This document shows positions 1 through 15,100 of a DNA stretch of 64,000 nt, one piece after another. The notes beneath the pieces were generated by a model. That model worked only from the letters and a program-made list of their open reading frames with translations. It did no database searches and was not told where the DNA came from. Each line of letters opens with the position of its first letter. Position 1 is the first letter of the stretch. The stretch is from Leguminivora glycinivorella. Taxonomy: Eukaryota > Arthropoda > Insecta > Lepidoptera > Tortricidae. The translations under genes were made by a program, and so were the position numbers. The stretch lies in NCBI RefSeq assembly GCF_023078275.1, contig NC_062978.1:25751967-25815966 (forward strand), written 5' to 3'.

Positions 1-63
1 AAATTTCTGAAGTGTAAAGTTGCATGTAAATATGATTGTATTAACAAGAATACATTGTTACAG

Positions 64-182
64 CATGCTAGCGTCCGGTTCGTACGTGCTGCCGCTGTGG
101 CCGGCGTGCTGCGACCGGCGCCTGGGCCCCGCGCCGCACCCCATGGACGAGCCGCCGGAACCCTTCCCCGTTGTCAATATTG
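64..182 (+). CDS. Pi3K68D: PI3K-C2 exon 1 of window: end of first C2 domain
   Basis: The acceptor is ttgttacag and the donor G|GTAAAT. It encodes MLASGSYVLPLWP and on to FPVVNI, the last strands of the C2 domain that precedes the helical domain. It starts on the third base of a codon, so translation continues from an exon outside the window. Confidence 0.88.
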
Positions 183-3100
183 GTAAATATAACTCGAAAC
201 ATTCGTTTATGACGCATGCCGGATGTCCTAAGGGGTTTCTAGGCCCCAGTAAGCAAAACTGACACTTCTTACAGTAGTTGTAGGCCCGGGGGTAACTAAA
301 ATAAAAATGTCCTCATTTGTTTCAAGTTTGACTAAAAGCGACTTAGATGTACCTAATATCCGAAAATAGTGTTAAATTGACTGAAAAAAATACCTACTTA
401 TCCAACTTCAATATTGATTTAAAATATACAGTAAACGGCAATAAAGAATGCACATCGGTCTATGGAAAGAGACAATCGACGTCACATAAGCAAGAAAGAG
501 ACAACGCTCGATGAAAATGAAAAACCGATGTGCAATCATTATCTACTTCAAGTATACTTTTGCTATCCATGAACGGTATGACTTTTTATTTGCTTTCTTC
601 TAGAAATCCCAACGTACATCCACCACGGCGTGCGTTGGACGGCGGGCGAAATAGAGAAATCCATAACAGACCCACTGCCGCCGTTCGACTCTTTAGATGG
701 TCACACACAATCTCAGCTGCTACATCTTATAGAACAAGGCGCGTACCAGAGAATGCCCACCGATTGTAGAGAGGTAAGTAAATTTTGTCTATGACCTTGG
801 TACATTAAAAAATAAACGGTTTAGTACCCTTTAGTAGCCAAAATTTCGTAACCGGCCACAAACCGGTAATCTTGTTTCCCATTTTGTAGCCGGTTACGTA
901 TTGGGCCAGCGTGGTACCGTTTGGTAACTAAATTTTGTAACTGGCTATAGAACGGGAATACAAAATTCCCTGTTTTAGCTGGTTACGTATTGGGCCCGAG
1001 TTACTGTTCGGAGTTTCTACCAAATCGAAGCTAGGACGGTGTACATACGGACAGATGAACAGAGCGAAACTATAAGACAACTAACAACTAAAAAATTATT
1101 CAATGTCAGCATTATTCGAATAAATCATCTATTCAACACAAAAAATTCCCATTTTGTAACCAGTTACAATACGAGATTTTTTTTTCCCGTTTGTAAGCTG
1201 GTTACCAACCATGGCTACGAATCGGTAATGATTTAGTCTCATTTTGCAACCAGTTACGAATTGGGATTTTTTTCCCGTTTCGAAGCTGGTTACCAATTTT
1301 TAGTTACGAAACGGTACTAAAGGAAAATAAACAGTGTATGACCTATACCTATCAGTGGCCAAACATAATTTTTGCCAGATCATAGATCTAGATTCCTAGT
1401 CGTATCGTGAAACGTGTTAATCATTGTTTCATCTCTTGAGTCAACGAAACTAGCTGTCGGGCATAGAAACACCGCATTTGTAAAATGTATCTTACACACC
1501 GACCCCTTGTTGCATAATTGACTGTATCATAAACTTTTCCATCATTAACTGAAATAGATACTTTTCCATCATGAATTGACCTTACCGTATTATTTACTTG
1601 TAAATCAGTCGTTCTCCGAAGGAATATTCCCCGACCAATTAAAGACTGCTATTATTAAGCCCATTCATAAAAAAGGCACTAAGTCAGATCCCAACAATTA
1701 TAGACCTATTGCTTTACTACCGACTTCATCAAAGATATTCGAACAAGCTATGTGCAAACGCCTGAACTCATTTTGCGAAAAATATTCAATTTTTAATGAA
1801 AGTCAGAACGGTTTTCGAAGAAACCGTTCAACTGTACTGGCCACTTATAAATACATACAAGAAGCGCTAAATATTATAAACGAAAGGAAATACGCGGTAG
1901 GTATTTTGCTAGATATGTCTAAAGCCTACGATCGAGTACAGTACAAAATTCTCTTAGACAAGTTACAGGAAATAGGTATAAGAGGTGCTGCTCATAAATG
2001 GTTTATCTCGTACCTCGAGAACCGTAAACAATATGTCGAGATACAGCACCACGACTACCAAACTGGCATGATCAATAACATTAAATCGGAAGCGCAATCT
2101 GTCAAACACTCCATTCCTCAAGGATCGTGTATAGGATGTTTGTTATTTTTAACCTCTCGTATGCTTAGGAGCAGATCTGCTCCATATTGTTTCAACTTTA
2201 ACATGTAGTTATTATGACTAATATATTAATGACAATTTTTTGACAGACGCATACGAAAGGTTAATATATATAAATAATCTCCCTAGAAATCTCAATGACA
2301 TGTGTATACTTTTCGCGGACGATATTTCGATCATGACGTCCTGTCAAAACGACCTAAATCTAAAAAATGACATAAATGACATACTGACAAAACTGACAGA
2401 CTGGTTAACTGACCATAACTTGGAGATAAATTTTTCAAAAACAAAACTTATACAATTTAGGCCATATCAAAAAAACGCACTAGACATAAATTATTCCTTT
2501 AAAGATAATGCAATAGAATGTGTAGATACATTTACCCTCCTTGGTCTGGATATTGATACACACCTAAATTGGAAAGCACATATCCAAAAACTAGCCAGCA
2601 AACTTTCAAAATTTATATACGCGCTAAGAGAATTAAAAAGATCGACAAACTTCGATTGCGCCCTTAAGGCCTACTACGCATACGCCTTTTATTACGGGAT
2701 AATACTTTGGGGAAACAGGGGCCTTACCATGATCTCTTAACGCGATTCAGTTTAGGACCTAAACTGAACTGCGTCGCTATTTCCTACCACGACATTGTTA
2801 TTGCGATCAAATTTCGACCGAGCGAGCGATAAGCGTCCCAGCCGTTTCATTCACTCATCTCAAGTGTATTTCGTACCATGACATGCCACTTGAGCCTAAA
2901 CTGAATAGCAGGAATGTCAAATTTAGCGATTCATAAAAAGTTACTCACTTACCGCATTATTCTGAATCGCTTTGTTGTAACACTAGCGATACTAAATAGT
3001 TTTGTGTTTTTTATAAGGAGTAGGAGATGGAAAATATAACTAAAGCTAGTTTCATCACCTGATTAATTTATTATTTTGGTTTTTCGGTCCTTACCGATTC

Positions 3101-6100
3101 GATAATAAAATATAAAGTTTTATGATTTTGTTTAGGAATATTTACGGACCAACTATTCCAACTAAATACACGTTTTTACATTTTCAGAGTGCCCTATGAT
3201 CTCGCAACTTTCGCAAAAACGCAAATCAAAAAGAGCGAGAAAAAGTCTGATCCTTTTGTAGTCAATATGCAAGGAGTCATGTTAACACTTGCGACAAACT
3301 ATGCCTAGAACTAGGATGGCTAAGGAATCAACTAGGTCTAGCATAACTTAGCGATATACATTAAATTTAGACACGAGTGAGCTACCTATAAATACTAATG
3401 ACTTACGTATTTGTTAAAATATCATCCAAACACTGCGAGTTCTATAGCCGACCGAGCACAGCACTTCAAATACATAAATAAAAACTTTATTATTCCTTAT
3501 AGTCAAGGGCGCGATGTTCTAAACATAAGCTTTAACGAACTGTCATTAATGTCATTATATATATATTTTTATCATTTATTTATAGTTTTGTTCAAAAAGA
3601 CACGATATTTTACACAAAATCATTGTAATTATTGTGAATTTTACATTTAAATGTTTCTTTTTCCAGTTTTAAGAATGAAATAAAATTAAAAATTAGTAAT
3701 CGTTCCTGGTTTTCGAACGATCAAACGTCACAAGGGGAAAACGAGATAGATTTATACGATTCCTATAGCGTCATCCTTTTCTTCTCAAAACGATTCAGTT
3801 GCGAACCAGAGACAATATCGGTCTTTCATTCACTTGTACGCGGTTCAGTTTCGACTCTGAACATTGGAGGTCATGGTAGCAAATTGAGACGCTCAGTTTA
3901 GGCACCTAAACTGAACTGCTCTGCGTTTGAATCGTTTTTAAAAAGATCGTGGTAAGGCTGCAGTACTGATATTGAAGAAATATTTATATTACAAAAAACT
4001 TGCATACGAATACTGGCAAATATTACGGTACCGGACAGTTGCAGAACCTATTTTATCAAGTATAAAATTATGACAGTAACTTCAATGTACATTTTCGAAA
4101 TTTGTAAGTTCGTTAGAAAATATCCAAGTCTTTTTCCAAAAATAGCCGACCGTCCTCGACGGTACGAGAGTAGGCACAAACATAACCTGGCGCCACCAGA
4201 ACGTTCAGAACTACACATACACAAAACAAGCCCAAAAATGATGGCTATCAAAATATATAATAAACTTAGTGACGATATTAAAACTCAGACATCACACAAA
4301 CAATTTAATAACGAATTGAAGAATTTATTACTAAGTAAGTGCTACTATAAACTTAATGATTTTTTGGATGAAAAGAATGATGATAATGAATGCTATTAGT
4401 TTTAGTTCAAATTTACACACGCCAATTTAATTAATATAATTTTAATCTTATTTTTATTTTCTTACCCTCTTAATTGAATATTCTGTGACATATTATCTAT
4501 TTTGGTATACGTAGCAACTTCAAGTGACATTCATAATTTTAATTCTTTTTTGACATACCTACCTTTATGTCCTATTTCATTGTTTCCTATTATATACTTT
4601 TACATAATTACCTTGTTAAATTCAATATTGTAATATTATAATCGATTCAATACCTAGCATAATTTAAATTTAAGACTTGCTGTACCCTGTCAGGGTCCAT
4701 GTGAAACCAATATAAATATGTAACACCTAGATGTAACCATGGATGCAATAAATAAATTATGAATTATGATACCATACACTAAAGAAAAAGCGATCATACC
4801 CACTGTTGGCGAAGCCGGGAACCGAACCCGCTACACCACCTCGACCGCCGAGGTACCCGTCGAAATTTCTCTAGTGTATGTTATCTCTGAAGGCTAGGCG
4901 CCTTTGTCCAACTCTAAGGGCGAGCAATTTGTGCTTGTACCTCCTATATGAATCCTTTGCAGGATTACGATATAGCGAGAGAGACGGTGCTGCCATCTAA
5001 CGGTGTATATTTGGTGGGATCCCACCAAAAGCAAACGCCCCGTACACACCTGGAGGCGGAGCGTTGAGAACGAGCTGAGGGAATATGGACTGAGCTGGAA
5101 CGAGGCCAAGGCGGTGGCTCAAGATAGAAAGGCGTGGAAGGATCTTGTGGAGGCCCTATGCACCTATGGGGTGCCTTAGGACATACAACAACAACAACAA
5201 CCACCAAAAGCGAGGCAGTGACAAGCTATCAGCGATTGAAACGAACGAAAGATAGTCGTTCTTGTGTAAATAAAAGAGAGAGCGAGCGATTTGCAGTGAC
5301 GAACTATAACTTGCTCGCGCTATCATCGCGTTTCTTTTATCGCTTATTCGGCTTTTGGTGAGACCAGTGCCTAACGCAAGGATAATTGGTGATAAACTTT
5401 TCCACAATTTTACAACTTTTAAATTTCTTTAACAGGTGATGTGGGAGAAACGCCAGTACCTTGTCCAGCTTCCCGGAGCACTGCCTTTAGTACTTCTAGC
5501 CGCTACGAACTGGTACGGCGAGCATCGAGCACAACTAGTGAATCTGCTAAGGCGGTGGGAAAAGCCCTCTCCTCTCAACGCCATGCACCTTCTGCTGCCC
5601 TGGTAAGTCACATTAACGTCTAGAATTATATGGACGAAGCGACTAAAATTTTTACACGCGACATTTGACCTCAAATGTGACCTCATCGGAGAAGGGTCTT
5701 CGCTTCAAAAGTAACATATTGTCTATAGGGAGATCTATTATGCTCGATGCCCTTTAGTACTACTAGTTACCAAGAATTGGTTACAAATTAAAGAGAAGTG
5801 AAATACATTTTCCCCGTAAATTTTAACATTAATTTATAACATTTATAAAATTTCTAATAGTTTTTGCCTTGAGGCTTCACAGCTGATCATAGTCTCATTT
5901 AAACGGTCTTTGGGCTTATCTAAACGCTACTGTTCTCTTTCGCAGTTTCCCTGACTCGGAAGTGCGAGAAACGGCCACGAGTCTCATCAACGCTATGTCC
6001 GACGATGATCTGTGCCGCGTGCTACCACAGCTGACTCAAGCTTTACGACATGAGACCTATCTGACTAGTCCTCTAGCAGGTACGTTATTTTGCCAAATTA

Positions 6101-9100
6101 AAAGTTTTGACTGTTGAACCCTTTGTTTTTGTAATTTACATTTAGTTCTAAAGCTGTTTATTTCGCGTTTGCAGTTTTTTACCACCACTTGATTTTTTAT
6201 TCTGTTTTATTCTGTTTGAAGTGTGTGATAAATAAAGTGACAATAAAAATGATTTTCTTTGTGACCCAAGAGACATATTTTTCCTTTGCAGAACTGTTAT
6301 TGTCAAGAGCCTTAGCGGCACCGGCGGTAGCTCACAGATTGTTCTGGCTTCTTGTCCATTCGCTACCAAATGTTCCACAGGTAAACACTATTCTATTTAA
6401 TTATAACTTTTAAATTCTTTGTAAAATAACAATATTTTCTCATGTTCTGTGATTGATTGTTATATTGGATGTGCCTACGAGACAGTAAGATTTAATTATC
6501 TATTTATAAAGTTCCCAAGTAAATTACATTTGTATTTTATTTATTAAGTACCTACAACTAACTTCACAAAAAGGACTAATGATTTGTATGTCAGTCTGCC
6601 GATTGTAACTTTCCACAGGTAGAAACTATACAAAGAACTTTGAACATTATCATAATTGGCCATTTTTGGTTCCAGGCACCAAGTCAAGAGTTCTTAGGCA
6701 TAACTTTAGAAGACAACGCGACAGAGCCACAAGAATCTGTTGAATGCGTGACGGCTACGTGGCGATATAGACTCATGTTGAGGGCTTTACTAGCGGTCTG
6801 CGGAGAACAACTCACACGGACATTGGTTAGGCAACAGTTGCTTGTGAAGGTGGGTCTTATACTTATTGTGTTCTAAGAGGATTTAAACATATGCTAGCTG
6901 AAATGACTGTCTTTTTTTTAATACTACGTCGGTGGCAAACAAGCGTACGGCCCGCCTGATGGAAAGCGGTCACCGTAACCTATGGACGCCTGCAACTCAA
7001 GGAGTGTCACATGCGCGTTGCCAACCCATTAAAAACTTGTACATTCCCTTTTGCTGTGTTAAATACACAGTAAAAAGGAGTCACAAGTTCCAAGGAGGGT
7101 TCGGGTTGCCGACGACTCAAGGGACAATAGACGGAACAAGTCAGTTCCGTAAGTCCTCCCGTCATCAGCACACCGCACCCTCGTTGAGCTCTGGCAGCCT
7201 TACTCACCGGCAGGAACACAACACTATGAGTAGGGTCTAGTGCTATTTGGCTGCGGTCTTCTGTAAGGCGGAGGTACTACCCCAGTTGGGCTCTGCTCTA
7301 GATTCGAGCGAAACGATATCCGCTGTGCTGTGCCCTACCACACAAAGCGAAATCGCTTCATCATTCGCTATGCCCTACCTCCTACATCTTTCAAATGCGT
7401 GACGACGACGTGGCGATATCGACTCGTGTGTGTGTGGGGAACCGTTGACTAGGACACTTGTGAGACAGCAATTGTGTCGCTTAACTTCAAACCTGGGCAA
7501 ATCCATTCTGCTTTACGGTTGAATATTAAAAAAAATATAATATGATCTGAAAGATAATCAACCTTGCAGCCGAATGGATTTACCCAATTTTGAAGTTAAG
7601 CGAGACAATTATTAGTCAAGGTGAGTTTTATACGGTAATAGAGTTGAACATTTTTTTTTTTTTTATTTTTTTTTTATATAAGTCTTACAGCTATCTTTAC
7701 AGTTTCCCAATGCGATAGTGTATACAGGTTATTTACATTACAAACTAAACTTATTCTACTATGTACTACAATTAAATAAACCTATACTAAGAATAACACA
7801 ACACATACAATGCAACTTTCTTAAATTCACCTTCAGAACAATAAAATACGTCTGTCCGACTAGCTACCTGGTTAAAAATTCTGGTGGCTCTCGTCCACGG
7901 GCCTGTGCGCATCATACCGGTGCACGCGCGCGGCTCGGCTAGCAGTGGCGGCCTGCGCCTCCGCCACACGTAACGCTGGGGCGCATAAATCCCTATTGTC
8001 GCAAGTAAATCTGGGTTACTCATTTTTCCACGGACTAACTTAAATATATATGACGCTAGTGCCAACTCTCTTCTAACCTCTAGTTGGTTATATGCAACCA
8101 TGCCGAGCACAAACAAGGTTGGGTACATTAAGGGATAAAAGGGGTACACTCCGTACAACTTTAAGTATAAGAACCTTACGAATTTATTTTGGATTCGTTC
8201 CAGCATAAATTTGTATTTCGCCTCATTTGGGCTCCAGACGCAAGAACTGCTCTCCATGTGGCTTCTGACCAGAGCTTCGTACAGTGCGCGTATAGCTCTT
8301 ACGTTGGAAAACCCGTGACACTGCCGCAAAACGAATCCCAAGTTCCTGTACGCCTTCTTGCATATAGTTGTTATATGTAGTTTGAAGGAAAGATCCGCGG
8401 TAAAATGAACCCCCAAATCTCGCAGTTCCGTCAAACGCTCCATTGGTGCCCCTTCTACTACATATTGATGAAGTATCGGGCTGAAGGACCTGCTGAAGGA
8501 CATGGACGAGCATTTGGCTACATTAAAGTGCAGTTTATTTTCGTGACTCCAACGAACCACTCGGTCAATATCCTCCTGCAACGCGACACAGTCCGACACA
8601 TCCTCGATCCTTCGTAGTAGTTTCAAGTCATCGGCAAAGAGTAAACATTCCGCATTTTGTACCACACTAGGTAGATCATTAATCATCAGTACAAAGTGTA
8701 ATGGACCCAGATTACTTCCTTGGCTGACTCCAGACCTGGTATGGTATGGCTTTGACCGGTTACCAGCGCAGTCTACGTACTGGCTCCTTCCCCGCATGTA
8801 ACTTGCAAAAAATGCAAGAGTATGTGGTGTACACCCCGCGTCCGCTAGCTTCTTCAGTAAGATGTCATTGTCTACCATGTCGAAAGCTTTCCTAAAATCG
8901 AAGTAAGTGACATCTACTTGACCGCCAGCGTCCACTGCAGGTGCTACCCGGGACATAAGGTGCATTAAATTTCCCTCAGTACTGCGTCCAGCCCTAAAAC
9001 CGTATTGGGCATCTGACAACTGGTAACCAACCTGTTCCTGTAACGACCGTTGTATAGCGGACTTAACATGATAGAACGAATAGCTACTAGTGAAAAGAAA

Positions 9101-12100
9101 CCTTGCAGTGTTGAGGTACAGTCAACCAATTGGAACCCTAGGCCACTGTAGAATTATGTCATAGTGACGTTATAAATCAGATTGTAAGAAATCTGTTACT
9201 GCTTGTCATTACGACATGGTTGTAGAGTGGCCTAGGGTTCCAATTGGTTGACTATACAGTTTAAATGGGAACAGTCTAACTAACACAATGCAAGATCACT
9301 TATGTCAATGGTTCTGCTAGCGGTGTATGGAAAATAAGGGTCATTAATATCCACCGCAGTTAACAGACACATCAACGTCACTCAGCAGAAGTCTATGGAA
9401 ATTCCCATACAAAAAATGCGGACGCTTTTGGTAACATACGGTTTGATGTAACGGACCCTATACGTCATACGTTTACCACTAATCATAAGTAGGGAAGTAG
9501 CAAAAGTATGAACTCGCAAAAACACCTGTGTATTTTTTTACAAGCTTTTGTTCAACTTGCCTTGTCAGTATGTTAGTGTGCGTCAAAACGTAAAAGCTAA
9601 ATTTGACCCACTTCCCGGTTTCCGATTGAGCTGAAATTTTGCACATTATGGTATCATGGAGCTGATCTGATGATGGAGCGGAAAGGTGGTCATAGGAACT
9701 CTGTTATGAAATGTACCCCTTATCGAGTAATGGGTTTTTAAAAACGTCTCGGGGAGCAGTAGATGACTGTTGAAAGAAAGGTACAGTAGGCAATAAATGC
9801 CTGCGCCAAAAATGAAATTTTTGCAAAAAACTTATTATTGGTACCCGTGTGGTGACGGGTTAAGAATTTCACCACCCCCTTTCTTCCCGTGGGTGTAGAA
9901 GGCGACTGTGGGATATGGGTTAAATTGTGGCGTAGGCGAGAGGCTGGCAACCTGTCACTGCAATGTTACAGTTTCGTTTTCTTTCAACCCCTTATTTGCC
10001 AAGAGTGGCACTGAAACCTGAGTAGTTTCATGTGCTCTGCCTACCCCTTAATGGGACACAGGCGTGATTGTATGTATGTACTTATTATTTGTTTGGGTTG
10101 TAACTGTTAACACTGCTAATTTCCTTGCAGACACTGTCCGAAATAGCGCTCTCAGTGAAAGCCGCCAAGGACGGCGGGCGAGCTCGCGCGCTCAGCGCCG
10201 GCGGCGAGAGGCTGGCCGCTCTACTGCGCGCCGAGCCCGCCGCTCTACCTTTAGCTCTACATCAATATGTACATGACGTCGATGTCAAGTGAGTACCACT
10301 AAATTAAGGTACACTCTAGCCCCGGGCACCACACTGTCAGGAGAAAAAATTACAAATAAAAAATAAGTAGACCTCAAAGGTTGATCTCCAATATAAAATC
10401 GTAATTTCCTGCCTTTTTGTGGCGACAAAGTGCTTGTGCCAGAATATACATTTTAGGATGGCCATTGAGTAATACGAGAGGATCAATTAATTCTTACTCT
10501 TTTTTCTGCCTTATCAAGGTATCAGCCAGGAGACAAAACTGATACAATTTGTTAGAATTATTTTTACTTCTACCACTCACGGAAAAGAATGCATAGAACA
10601 TCTTATTTTTGAATTTTTATTATTGGGTTAACATTCAATTTTGTTTTCAGGTCGTGTATGTACTTCAATTCGAATACTCTACCTCTCAAAATTAACTTCA
10701 TCGGCTGTGACAACGCTGTCGTGCCTGCCATGTTTAAGGTATGTCTCCTTTCGCAGTTGATAAAAATAATATAAACAGGCAGGCAAGCTTTGGTCGCACG
10801 ATAAATAATTGATAAAACATCAGGCCGTCTCTGTTGCACTTACAAATAGTGCGATAGGGACGGCTTGATTTATCATTTATCGCGCGACCATGCTTGCCTG
10901 CTAGACGTGACTAATAAAAAATAACCACATAAAAAAATTGTTGAGACTGAGTTTTCGCATGTAGTTCTTTACAAATTGTTTGATGTACATTTTGAAGGTT
11001 GTTCTCCAGATTGGATATTAATTAGAACACAAACACATTTAGGTGCATTCCTCATTTTCTCAAGGATGAAACTGGGATAATGTTTTGGGATATTTTCTTG
11101 CGTACCGACATTTGGCCGACGGGCCGAACTAGGTAATATGCCGAAGTTAAACGTCGATACAAACTCTACATTATCCCAAAGTTTCATCCTTGAGAAAATT
11201 ATAAAGTTCTGGAGGTTCTGGGCAAGTGTTCTATAAGAATCGTCATCATATAGCCTAATAAAAGAACAATTAACAATACAAAACTTTAAGTAGTGATGTA
11301 ATGTTACTGGAGAGAACATTTTATGACTGTATTGAAAGTAATTTTTGATAAATAAAAAAACTGTTACGTGTTTGTTTAGGTCGGTGATGACTTGAGACAA
11401 GACGCCCTCGTGCTTCAAGTGATGAAAGTGATGGATAGTCTGTGGCTCAAAGCCAACTTGGATCTCCGGATGGTCACCTTCCAGACATTGCCTACGAGTG
11501 ATAGAAGAGGTAAGAAATGTCTCAGATCAAATGCAATTGTAAGCCGAGGTGTAGCCGAGGTCAACAAACATGTGATCTGAACCTGAGGGTTTCTTATTAA
11601 TAAATAATTGGCCTATTATTAGCCATTATACAGCTTATATTAGCATTACATAGCTTGTGGACATTATTTTGGTTTATTTCTGACCTTTATTGTACTTCTG
11701 TAAGTTTGTCTATCTTGCCTACTTTAATGTTCCTCTCATCTAATCTAAGGTTATCTGGAAGAGATCCCTTATAGGGATAAGTTCGCCTTTGAACCTCTGT
11801 TCCTGTAAACTGTATATGAATCTGTTGTACACAATAAAGTGATTATTACTACTACTACTACTACTACATTATTATTGGTTATTAGCCAAGGTGTGTATTT
11901 TCTGTTCGACGGAGGCGAGATGCGAAAAATTCGTTTAGCGTAGCGGCCTGAAATTTGATGCTTTCCAGCTGGAGGACAGACAAATAAATAAAACCTTGCA
12001 GATTTTTTTTTTAATTCTGAACGTATCAAAATTCGAACACGTAATGGTTTTGGCTTTCTCACTGACCTGTTGTTTGCCATGCATGTTTAAACGTTATCGT

Positions 12101-15100
12101 TTATTTTATAGGCATGATAGAAATAGTAGCGGAGGCGGAGACCCTCCGAGCCATACAGACAGAGTGGGGCCTGACGGGCTCGTTCAAGGACAAACCTATA
12201 GCTGAATGGCTCGCCAAACACAACCCCTCAGAGCTCGAGTACCAGCGCGCCAGGGACAATTTCACCGGTAACAATCTCCGTTCACCTCCTCCCTAAAACC
12301 CACCCTCCTCAACCCCTTACCTAAAAGCAAAGACATATGTAACTCCGTATAGACGGATAAAGTCTAAGGCCCACTTGCACTAACCACTTAACTCAGTGTT
12401 AGTGGGCTGTCATCTCTCAAATTCCATATAAATGGTGGGTTAACTCTCGGGTTAACCCTCCATTTTCGTTGGTGCAAGTGGCCCTAAGAAAAACACGTAC
12501 CTCAAATCCATAGAGAAAAATGTACGGCGGCCTAGATGGCGTTGCACCTATGGGGGACGCTCGGCTAGATGGCGCTAATACTAATTTGACATTTTAACAC
12601 ATATCAAGCTAAGAATATGGGCCAAATTATTAAATTAAAACGGGACTTAATCGCGTAAAACTTACGTTTTATATTTAACCCGACGTTACGCGAGTTTTTC
12701 GAGTTTTACGCGATTAAGTCCCGTTTTAATTTAATAATATGAGTGAAGATCGTGTTAGTTTAAATCAATATATGGGCCAAATTGTCAAAACTGAGGTTCA
12801 AAAGTTCTAAGCTTGTGTCGAGAGATGGCAGTCTGTGCACTGTGATTACACATTTTACTTTGACAGTAACTCTCTATAATATTCGATCCTCTTTGCCTAA
12901 AAGTAAAATAGGTAAGCATGATGAGATGCGAATGATGTTTTTTTAACGCAATAAATAAATATTGTAGGAAATTCTTACACAGATTGACCGAGGCCCACGG
13001 TAAGATCAAGGAGACTTGTGTTGTGGGTAGACAGACAACGATATATATAATATACAAATACTTATATACATAGAAAACATCCAAGACTCAGAAACAAATA
13101 TCTGTGCTCATCACACAAATAAATGCCCTTACCGGGATTTGATCCCTGCCTGCTGCACCCGGGACCGCGGCGCAGCAGGCAGGGTCACTACCGACTGCGC
13201 CAGACCGGTAATAATTTATTTTATTCTTCAATTCGCAGCTTCGTGCGCCGGCTACAGTGTAGCAACATATCTCCTGGGCATATGCGATCGGCACAACGAC
13301 AACATTATGTTGAAGACGTCAGGCCATCTCTTCCATATTGACTTTGGCAAGTTCTTGGGAGATGCACAGATGTTTGGCAATTTTAAAAGGTCAGTGATAA
13401 AAGGTTTTTGTGCACTGGCTCCACCGCGAGCTAGTAAGCTATGAGCTATCGGCTATAACAACGAACAAAAGATAAGCACTCGTGCAAATAAAAGAGACAC
13501 GGCGATATTGATAGCTCACCGCTGGGCGAGTAACTATAAACATCGCCTTGTCTCTTTTATTTACGCGGGAGCGATTATCTTTTGTTCGTTTTTATAGCCG
13601 ATAGCTCATAGTTTACTAGCTCGCGGTGGGGCCAGTGCCTCATTAGTGTCCGCGGCCAGCAAAACGTTCCACTTTAACGCTTGTCATGAAGACGCTTTGA
13701 CAGACATTATTTGTAAAAATATAGTATAAAACACAAATCTTGTCCGACATATGGTAAGCGACAAAGTAGGATGTGGCCGACCGAGAACGCAATCAAAACA
13801 TCTTGTATACTGCTTTTAATTTTATGGATTTAGTGTGTTTGTTTTTATAGTTTAGAGTAGTATGCATCATGGTTTTAGCGTCTATTGCAGACGATTTATG
13901 GTGTAATATTCGAGAAGCACCTTTTGAAGCGCTGGTAGCCTGGCGGTAAGTACGTGCGGCTTTCGTTCCGGAGGTCGCGGGTTCGAACCCCGGCTCGCAC
14001 CAATGAGTTTTTCGTAAAAACTAGTGCCTACGCCAAATCTTGGGTTTAGTTGTCAAAGCGGACCCCAGGCTTCCATGAGCCGTGGAAATGCCGGGATAAC
14101 GCAAGGAGGATGATAAGTCTAGTATGTACCTACCTACGCTTTTGCTAAGATATTTAGACCGGACATACAGACTTCAAGTTTTGTGTTCATTTGCAGAGAC
14201 CGTGCACCATTCGTCCTAACCAACGACATGGTATATGTCATAAACGGAGGCGACCGTCCTACGCAACGGTTCCAGCATTTCGTCGAACAGTGCTGTATGG
14301 CCTTCAACGTTATTCGGCAACATCACGACCACATATTAGATCTGTTCGCTTTGGTAAGTCGACAATGATTGTTTAAATTTTACCTACCACTTACTGTTTT
14401 AAATATTTTACATTGCTAATTTCTCAAATTATTGAAAAAACGAGCATAAACTCATGAAATACGGACAAGTTCAAGAGTTACACTTTGTATGTTATGTTAC
14501 CTTCCGTGATTTTTCTCACTTAATGGTCTCACCGGAAGACCAGCGCTGGAAGTCGCCAGCAATATGCTGAGGTGAAGCCATTTCGTGGCACTTTATTACT
14601 ATTTTATGTCAGTGTAAAATTGTTTATTATCTGTGTGCTTTCGAATAAAAATATTCTATTCTATTCTAAAAATTGGCATATTCCTGGCATCAGTCTAACA
14701 TGTTTTCAAAATTCGAGTTGGCACGACTGAGTCACTGAGCGTTAAACGTTTAACGCTGTCAGCATCGCATCGTCCGTTTACAGATTACCAAATGAATACC
14801 ACCTATTCCCCAACTAGGGTTGTAAATAGAAAAAAAACCAAATGTTTTTTTTTAGAATTATGAAAAAAAACATGAAAAAAAACCGAGCACCATGGTTTTT
14901 TTTCTAAATATGTTTTTTTTCAGATGAACAAATAATACGACAATAACGGTTTTTCGTGAGTTGTAACGTGTTTCGATAACAATAACGTACATTTTAATTC
15001 AATTAACATTCAGTATACAAACGTTTATTGGGGAATCCCCGATGCTGCGTGTAGCGTGAAGAGGCGGTGGTGTTGCCAACAGTAAATAGTGATAACTACC

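Noticed and set aside
11849..11870. (ACT)n run
   Set aside because: Simple microsatellite, nothing further.
13931..14003. Possible tRNA gene with GGTTCGAACCCC
   Set aside because: No proper acceptor stem, and the downstream body recurs at 43275 and 51860; it is a SINE.
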